Positions 59,139 to 64,000 of a stretch of DNA of 64,000 nt are shown here, in pieces. The notes under the pieces were generated by a model. The model had not been told where the DNA came from. It ran no database searches and was given only the letters and a program-made list of their open reading frames with translations. Position 1 is the stretch's first letter. Each line of letters starts with the position of its first letter. A program made the translations under genes and the position numbers. Origin of the DNA: Fibrobacter sp. (GTDB lineage Bacteria; Fibrobacterota; Fibrobacteria; Fibrobacterales; Fibrobacteraceae); assembly GCA_017526585.1 (NCBI GenBank), contig JAFXRC010000073.1, positions 39,081 to 103,080 on the forward strand, written 5' to 3'.

Positions 59139-60832
59139 AAAGTTTTCTTCGCCGAGCAGATGAAACGCAAGCGGTCAATACCACCGTTCACCGTTTCTTC
59201 CACCTCGTCGGCAAGCACATGCAAGAGCGTTCCCGTCAAAGTGATTCCATATTTGGGGAACATCTGCGAGAACGACGCATCCCAGGTCCAGTCACCCTTG
59301 ACGACCATCGGGTCGCTTGAACGCAGATTCCACTTGGCATCGCTCCTGTAACGCAGCGAATGCGAAATTTTGAAGGTCTTGTTCAGGAGCCAGTCCCCCG
59401 TGAAGCCCGTGTAGAATTCCGCCGGAGTGACTTCGGCATTGTCCACATCGCCTTCGATATGTTCGAAGCCAGCCATCGCCGTAAAGCGGAACATTTCCCG
59501 GTACCAAGCATTAATCCAAAGTTCTCCGGTCACGCCCTTGATCCATTCATCGATGCGCGACACATTACCGTAACGGGTCTTCAGCCCATGTTCCTTGTCG
59601 ACAATGTATTCTTCGACATCGAAAGTTTCGGCACCGTGTTCCGCCCAGAAACTTCCGCGACCACCCAGGGCGACACTGCCCAAGGTATCCACGAATGCGA
59701 CATAGCTCTGGATTAGATTCATCTGACCATCGACGGTCAAGTCCACCTGGCGAGTTCCGAGGAATTCATACGAATCCGCGAGCGGGTTCAATCGGGAACC
59801 AGAAATATTCTTGACACCCACCGTCACACCCATGTCCTTAGGCGTAGGAGCCCGATATTCGATGCTATCCTGCACGAGCCAATCACGCTCGTTGATTCCA
59901 AAGGTCACATCGGCGGTCAAACGGGTAAAGGGTTGCACGCGCAGTTCCATAAACGGCCACGCCACGCGATCTTCTTCTAGCTCCGTATACACATAACCCG
60001 AATCATCGACCGCACGGAATACCATACCGGCTGCCACCTGGAATATACCCCGTTGGCACGCCTTGCCGCACTTGTAGTAAACCGAACCGTTTACCTCCTT
60101 GCGTGCGCCCGTCTCATTCTGGATTCGATTCTGGTATTCGATATCTTCATAGGCAACCGTCACAGACAAATTGCCGACATCGGCTCTTGCCTCTACACGG
60201 GGCCTGTAATGCGCCGGAATCCAGCGGGATGTTTGTGTGTAGAACCAGATGTATTCTTCACCCGCCAACACAGATGCATTGACAAAGGAATTCGTATAGC
60301 CGAAGCCGCCATAAGCTGAACTGAAGAAAGGCCAGTTTGCACCGAAGTGCGAGAATTCATCATCGACCATCTTGTAGCGGATTCCGTAGGCGCCGCTGCA
60401 GAAATGGTCATCCTGGAACATGCGCGCCGTCGCCCAGAAGCCCTTGAAACTTGGCGTGCGGAAGCCCGCTTCCAACACAGGGGTCCTATTGGAAGGGCGA
60501 TTCTCTGGCGTGATAAAGTCCTGGTAAATCAGGTCGCCAAGTTCATTACCCGTCTTCATCCAGACCGATGGTTCAAAGGGCGTCCACGAAGGAACACCCG
60601 ACCAACGATTAAACAGAAGACGGTCACGCAACTTCGCGGGAGTCCACAATTCGCTTTCGGAATGCAGTCCGCCCGCACCGAGAATGCGGTCGAATACAAA
60701 TGTAGGGCCGCCAATCAAGAAGGTTCCATCGGCACGCGTTTCGTATTCCATCCCTTCCATTTCCGCAGGGATCTGCGCAAAGGATGCCGCCAAGCCGCCA
60801 AGCACGAGACAAATCAAAGAGCGGATCTGCAT
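59135..60832 (-). CDS. Predicted large outer-membrane barrel protein
   Basis: This protein of about 565 residues has a signal peptide (MQIRSLICLVLGGLAASFA) and a long mature part of amphipathic beta strands with many Trp, Tyr and Phe residues and charged turns, ending SAKKTF with a C-terminal phenylalanine, as in outer-membrane barrels. No plug domain or TonB box was seen. Function unknown. ATG 60832 overlaps the stop of the upstream gene (TAATG) and has GGAG 9 nt before it. Confidence 0.7.
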   Translation of the reverse strand: MQIRSLICLVLGGLAASFAQIPAEMEGMEYETRADGTFLIGGPTFVFDRILGAGGLHSESELWTPAKLRDRLLFNRWSGVPSWTPFEPSVWMKTGNELGDLIYQDFITPENRPSNRTPVLEAGFRTPSFKGFWATARMFQDDHFCSGAYGIRYKMVDDEFSHFGANWPFFSSAYGGFGYTNSFVNASVLAGEEYIWFYTQTSRWIPAHYRPRVEARADVGNLSVTVAYEDIEYQNRIQNETGARKEVNGSVYYKCGKACQRGIFQVAAGMVFRAVDDSGYVYTELEEDRVAWPFMELRVQPFTRLTADVTFGINERDWLVQDSIEYRAPTPKDMGVTVGVKNISGSRLNPLADSYEFLGTRQVDLTVDGQMNLIQSYVAFVDTLGSVALGGRGSFWAEHGAETFDVEEYIVDKEHGLKTRYGNVSRIDEWIKGVTGELWINAWYREMFRFTAMAGFEHIEGDVDNAEVTPAEFYTGFTGDWLLNKTFKISHSLRYRSDAKWNLRSSDPMVVKGDWTWDASFSQMFPKYGITLTGTLLHVLADEVEETVNGGIDRLRFICSAKKTF

Positions 60833-61428
60833 TACCACAAGCTCCTTTCGATATAGAGTCCAGCGTACAGCATATCGGAGCGCTTAGGCAGAGTCCAGAT
60901 TTCTTCCCACATGACATTCAGGCCAAAACGATACTTTTCAAGTTTCACGATATCGATCTTCATGCGTGCATACCAGCCAAATTCGGTCTCGTTGTCGGTC
61001 AGGGTTCCACCAGGATCGTTAAAGCCGGGCCTTTCCTTTTCTTCGTAATCGGCGCGCGTCCAGTTGCAGGCAAAGCCGCCACCGAGGACAATCGGCTCAA
61101 TCAGCTTGAATCGCCAATCCAGTCCTACTTTTCCCATGAACTGGTGAACTCCATCGTAAACAACTTCCTTGGGACGCGGCTCAAAATAGGAATAATGGAA
61201 CATCACCACGCCATCGACATTTTCCCAATAGGAATATCGGAAACCGAAGCCCCCGTAATAGGTATTGTAGACGGCATCGATCAGGTCACCGAACGGGTAG
61301 ACTTCGCCACCTTCAATCGAAACGGCAGCATGCGAAAACGCCCAGTCTTCGGCCTTCTTGGCAGAATCCGGTTGAGCAAGCGATACTGTAGCAAGACAAC
61401 CTAGTAGCAAGAGAAAAAATTTGTACAT
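60832..61428 (-). CDS. Predicted small outer-membrane barrel protein
   Basis: This protein of about 198 residues has a signal peptide (FFLLLLGCLATVSLA) and a barrel-like mature part (YYGGFGFRYSYWENVDGVVMFHYSYFE and similar strands, shown only in part). The last residue is Trp after a Tyr/Leu-rich strand (LYAGLYIERSLW), a usual BAM recognition end. It is coupled to the larger barrel gene at 59135. GGAAG lies a few nt before ATG 61428. It begins 8 nt after the rsmB stop and may belong to the same transcript. Confidence 0.65.
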   Translation of the reverse strand: MYKFFLLLLGCLATVSLAQPDSAKKAEDWAFSHAAVSIEGGEVYPFGDLIDAVYNTYYGGFGFRYSYWENVDGVVMFHYSYFEPRPKEVVYDGVHQFMGKVGLDWRFKLIEPIVLGGGFACNWTRADYEEKERPGFNDPGGTLTDNETEFGWYARMKIDIVKLEKYRFGLNVMWEEIWTLPKRSDMLYAGLYIERSLW

Positions 61429-61436
61429 CACGCTTC

Positions 61437-62729
61437 CTACTTTTTCCGCAGAGCCTGGGCAAAGAATCCGTCGAAACGGGAATCTTCATTTGCCGGGTAG
61501 ACGGCATTTCCGCACACCGCGAATTCGGGATTTTCTTTCACAAATCGGTTGATGACCTTGGTCGTTTCTTCAGGATCCGGGCTGCAAGTTGCATACACTA
61601 GAATTCCGTCCGGAGCAAGCCTTGCCGACGCCGACTTCAAAATTTTAAACTGCAATTCAGAAAGTTCCTTGATGGATTCCTGAGTAATGCGATATGCCGA
61701 TTCTGGGCGGCGAGCAATCACGCCCATGTTGCTGCAGGGCACGTCAAGGAGAATGCGATCAAATTTAGACGAACGAGCATCATCCAGGCCCTTCGACAAG
61801 CTCAGGGTAAACTCCGTCGAAGGATCTAAAGCAAGCACATCGCGGCATTCCACGCGGACATTTTTCAGGCCGAGGCGTTCAACCAAATCCTGCATCTTTA
61901 CAACGCGGCTTTCCGAGACATCGCTGGCTAAAATATCAAGCGACGAATCCATCTCCGCCATAAGGGCGGACTTTCCACCGGGGGCGGCACAGGCATCCCA
62001 CACTTTCAAGCCGGGCTTTAAGTCCAAAAGCTTTACGACCAGGTAGGCGGCAGGATTCTGCAAGCCGAATTCACCCTTTGCAAAGGCATCGGATTCGAGA
62101 ATCGTCTTAAGCTTTGCATCGGCGGGCACTTGGATGTAGCGGTCGTAAAGAATCGATGCACCCGTGAATCCGAGTTTCTGGGCGAGCACCGGCGCAGATG
62201 TCTTCTGCAAGTTCACGCGAACCCATTCCACGGGGCGTGCAAGAGTCGCTTTCGCAAGCGCTTCGGCACGATCGGCGCCGTAAATGTCGAACCAGCGGCG
62301 AACCAGCCATTCCGGCACCGAATTCTCGATGGAGACGCGACGGACCCGCTGCGGCGGGAGCTGCGGAAGGCCGGACCGGCGCGCGGCATGCAGCACGGCA
62401 TTCACCAGCCGCGCGGAACCTTCTTGAAGGTTCGCCGCCTTAGCCAATTCCACGCTCGTCGAAACGGCGGCATGGTCCGGCACCTCCATGAAGAACATCT
62501 GGAAAAGCCCCAGTTCCAGTACCGTAGCCACTTCCATCGAAGGAGCCTTTTTCGTGAGCCCCTTGATAAAGAACTGCAGATAAAGATGCCTGCGGCACAC
62601 GCCCAAGGCAAGCTCCATCGCAAAAGGAGAAAGCCCCGCCTCTTTAATAAAGCTTCCGTCCTTCTGCCACAGCAAAAGGACACGATAGGCGTCCATGCGT
62701 TCTTTCAGGGATTCGTCTAACAAAAGCAA
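61437..62729 (-). CDS. rsmB: 16S rRNA (cytosine-967-C5)-methyltransferase RsmB
   Basis: RsmB methylates C967 of 16S rRNA. The N-terminal NusB-like helical domain (about 1-150) is followed by the methyltransferase: VWDACAAPGGKSALMAEM (SAM site), LASDVSESRV, FDRILLDVPCSNMGVIARRPE (catalytic or release cysteine) and LVYATCSPDPEE (second cysteine). Between DVLALDPS and KFDRILLD is an insertion of about 17 residues that includes TLSLSKG, encoded by a palindromic repeat (61789-61823). The start is uncertain: TTG at 62729 or 62723 (GAAGGA nearby) or ATG 62696. It overlaps the fmt stop. Confidence 0.92.
   Translation of the reverse strand: MLLLDESLKERMDAYRVLLLWQKDGSFIKEAGLSPFAMELALGVCRRHLYLQFFIKGLTKKAPSMEVATVLELGLFQMFFMEVPDHAAVSTSVELAKAANLQEGSARLVNAVLHAARRSGLPQLPPQRVRRVSIENSVPEWLVRRWFDIYGADRAEALAKATLARPVEWVRVNLQKTSAPVLAQKLGFTGASILYDRYIQVPADAKLKTILESDAFAKGEFGLQNPAAYLVVKLLDLKPGLKVWDACAAPGGKSALMAEMDSSLDILASDVSESRVVKMQDLVERLGLKNVRVECRDVLALDPSTEFTLSLSKGLDDARSSKFDRILLDVPCSNMGVIARRPESAYRITQESIKELSELQFKILKSASARLAPDGILVYATCSPDPEETTKVINRFVKENPEFAVCGNAVYPANEDSRFDGFFAQALRKK
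61789..61823. repeat. Palindromic element, family A, in frame inside rsmB
   Basis: CCCTTCGACAAGCTCAGGG (61789-61807) is identical to the 19-mer at 29053. CCTTCGAC (61790-61797) also pairs with GTCGAAGG (61816-61823). Read on the minus strand it encodes TLSLSKG. Confidence 0.8.
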
Positions 62730-63643
62730 AGTCCTTCGCGCTTCTGGATTCCGCGCATAAAGTCGGCGACAGGCATCGGCTTCTTGCCTTCGGCCTGAAT
62801 TTCAATCACCTCGAGCAGGCCTTCGCCCGTACCCACGTAAAAGCGATTGTCCTTGAATTCCACGGCACCCGGGGCGAGCTTCGGTCCGTTCTCCGAAGTA
62901 TCCGTCTTGCGCAAGTAAACCATACGGCCACCCAGCTTTCCATAGCCTCCCGGCCACGGATTGAAAGCGCGGATACGGTCGTGAATGACCTTTGCCGGCA
63001 AATTAAAGTCAATCAAGCCCTCTTCTTTTTTCAGCTTCGGAGCGCCACTGGCCTGCGCATGATCCTGCGTCAAGTCCTTCTCGCGACCTTCGAGCAACTG
63101 GTGAATTGCATCGTCCAGCGCGTCGCAACCGGGTGCGACCATCTTTTCCAGGAGCGAGGCCGTCGTATCCTGATGGTCAATCGCCACCGTGCGTTGCGCA
63201 AGAATCGGGCCGTGGTCCATCTTCTCGTCCAGGCGGAAAACCGTCACGCCCGTTTCGGGAAGGCCATCGGCAATCGCGCGCTGGACCGGGGCGGCGCCAC
63301 GGTACTTCGGAAGCAGGCTTCCGTGAACATTCACCGCGCCGAACTTCGCGACACCGAGAATGTTCTTCGGCAAAATCGAGTAGGCCACAACCACGAAAAG
63401 GTCTGCATCGAAGGCGCGCAGGGCGCTCTCGAATTCGGGCGACTTCAGGTCGGTCGGCTGCAGCACAGGGAGCCCGTATTCGAGCGCCAGTTGCTTGACT
63501 GGCGGGGGCGTGAGCACGCGCCCGCGCCCTGCCGGGCGGTCCGGCTGAGTCACCACAGCCACCACGTCCGCAAAATCAGATTCCTTGAGATGCTTCAAAA
63601 AACAGGCCGCAAATTCCGGCGTTCCCATAAATACGACTTTCAT
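62717..63643 (-). CDS. fmt: Methionyl-tRNA formyltransferase
   Basis: Fmt formylates initiator Met-tRNA. The 308-residue protein starts MKVVFMGTPEFAACFL. It has VVTQPDRPAGRG, the catalytic pattern NVHGSLLPKYRGAAPVQRAI (Asn and His), VTVFRLDEKMDHGPIL with the catalytic aspartate, and a C-terminal OB-like domain with RIRAFNPWPGGY. An upstream open frame extends to 63748 but would add 35 unlike residues. The usual neighbour rsmB follows, overlapping it. The start lies 33 nt from the divergent CidA/LrgA-type gene. Confidence 0.95.
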   Translation of the reverse strand: MKVVFMGTPEFAACFLKHLKESDFADVVAVVTQPDRPAGRGRVLTPPPVKQLALEYGLPVLQPTDLKSPEFESALRAFDADLFVVVAYSILPKNILGVAKFGAVNVHGSLLPKYRGAAPVQRAIADGLPETGVTVFRLDEKMDHGPILAQRTVAIDHQDTTASLLEKMVAPGCDALDDAIHQLLEGREKDLTQDHAQASGAPKLKKEEGLIDFNLPAKVIHDRIRAFNPWPGGYGKLGGRMVYLRKTDTSENGPKLAPGAVEFKDNRFYVGTGEGLLEVIEIQAEGKKPMPVADFMRGIQKREGLCFC

Positions 63644-63676
63644 GTTACGAAATATAGAATTTACTTTTCTAAATTT

Positions 63677-64000
63677 ATGCCCGCCATGAGAATCCCGCTC
63701 CAACTTGCCGTCATTTTCGCTATCTGCCTTGCCGGGGAATTCCTCCACCGCATCGTGGGCGTGCCCCTCCCGGGGAACATTATCGGCATGGTCCTGCTCC
63801 TGATTTTACTTTGTACAAAAGCAATCAAGCCGGAGCAGATTTCGGGCGTTTCCAGTTTTTTCCTGAATCACTTGGCACTTTTCTTTTTACCACCGAGCAT
63901 TGCCATCATGGCTGTCGGCGACGATGTCCTTTCGAAATGGCCTCTGCTCCTGTTTTTGTGCATCGCATTCACACTCGTCACCATCGCTGTTGGCGGCCGC
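63677..64000 (+). CDS. CidA/LrgA family holin-like protein, 5' part (cut by window edge)
   Basis: The first 108 codons have four hydrophobic helices and match the CidA/LrgA family: LAGEFLHRIVGVPLPGNIIGMVLLLILL (family GxxxxxxxxxPxPGxVxGxxLL) and NHLALFFLPPSIAIMAVGD. These proteins act with an LrgB/CidB partner in lysis control or, in some organisms, metabolite export. A second ATG at 63686 is an alternative start. The gene runs out of the window; a partner gene would be expected just after it. Confidence 0.85.
   Translation, partial: MPAMRIPLQLAVIFAICLAGEFLHRIVGVPLPGNIIGMVLLLILLCTKAIKPEQISGVSSFFLNHLALFFLPPSIAIMAVGDDVLSKWPLLLFLCIAFTLVTIAVGGR

Noticed and set aside
63644..63748. An N-terminal extension of fmt
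   Set aside because: It crosses the divergent promoter gap into the CidA/LrgA-type gene, and the family start MKVVFMGTPEFA is at 63643.
1..64000. CRISPR arrays, insertion sequences, prophage or restriction/defence genes
   Set aside because: No regularly spaced direct repeats, no transposase, integrase or phage structural motifs were seen on either strand.

Overview
The window looks like a chromosomal segment of a Fibrobacter species (phylum Fibrobacterota) or a very close relative. The evidence is the repeated FISUMP domain (Fibrobacter succinogenes major paralogous domain, with motifs such as CPEGWRLPT, AENLNY and VRCV), lipoproteins with long serine runs after the lipobox, a strictly anaerobic gene set (class III ribonucleotide reductase and its activase, a pyruvate formate-lyase activase) and a Gram-negative envelope (BamD, LptF, LptG, several outer-membrane barrel candidates). 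All gene calls were made by eye from translations; no database search was run.

Layout. 1-1582: the 3' part of a RelA/SpoT-family alarmone enzyme, with a small unknown gene overlapping its stop. 1613-11797: one tightly packed complex I operon, nuoA-nuoBC-D-H-I-J-K-L-M-N. NuoB and NuoC are fused and there is no NuoE, NuoF or NuoG. 11920-14718 (minus): an envelope cluster made of a two-FISUMP lipoprotein, a small lipoprotein and a predicted barrel protein. 14928-18065: a large cytosolic GH116-type glycosidase, followed by an unusual nested inverted-repeat RNA element and a terminator. 18204-23277: secreted or membrane proteins of unknown role, pflA, and a FISUMP protein with a glycan-binding-like domain. 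23288-26360 (minus): the anaerobic ribonucleotide reductase locus. Here the glycyl-radical segment is a separate 48-residue gene between nrdD and nrdG, and the promoter carries NrdR-box-like repeats.

26775-33498 (minus): a SIMPL protein, a sodium:solute symporter, a GAF-GGDEF diguanylate cyclase and the lptG-lptF LPS-export permeases. 33561-37178: bamD, a predicted barrel protein and a PHP-domain phosphoesterase-like protein. 37195-43890 (minus): a secreted/lipoprotein cluster (unknowns, a FecR-domain lipoprotein, a FISUMP lipoprotein and beside it a decayed FISUMP fragment). 44025-50387: a rhomboid protease, a TPR membrane protein, tRNA-Thr(CGT), an XPB-type helicase and an 810-residue FISUMP lipoprotein. 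50673-57489: an apparent operon of aroE, an aroK-aroB fusion, a sugar-nucleotide epimerase, a lipocalin-like secreted protein, a eukaryotic-type hisA and a GT4 glycosyltransferase. 57578-64000: a small secreted protein preceded by a hairpin that covers its start codon, mutY, two barrel proteins, rsmB, fmt and the start of a CidA/LrgA-family gene.

Main themes. (1) Anaerobic redox and nucleotide metabolism: a complex I core that must take electrons from something other than a NuoEFG module encoded here, and a split class III reductase. (2) A large investment in surface proteins with paralogous FISUMP domains. (3) Small palindromic repeats of two families that occur between genes and also in frame inside conserved housekeeping genes (mutY, rsmB) and in the PHP gene. 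I saw no rRNA, CRISPR array, insertion sequence, prophage or defence island.
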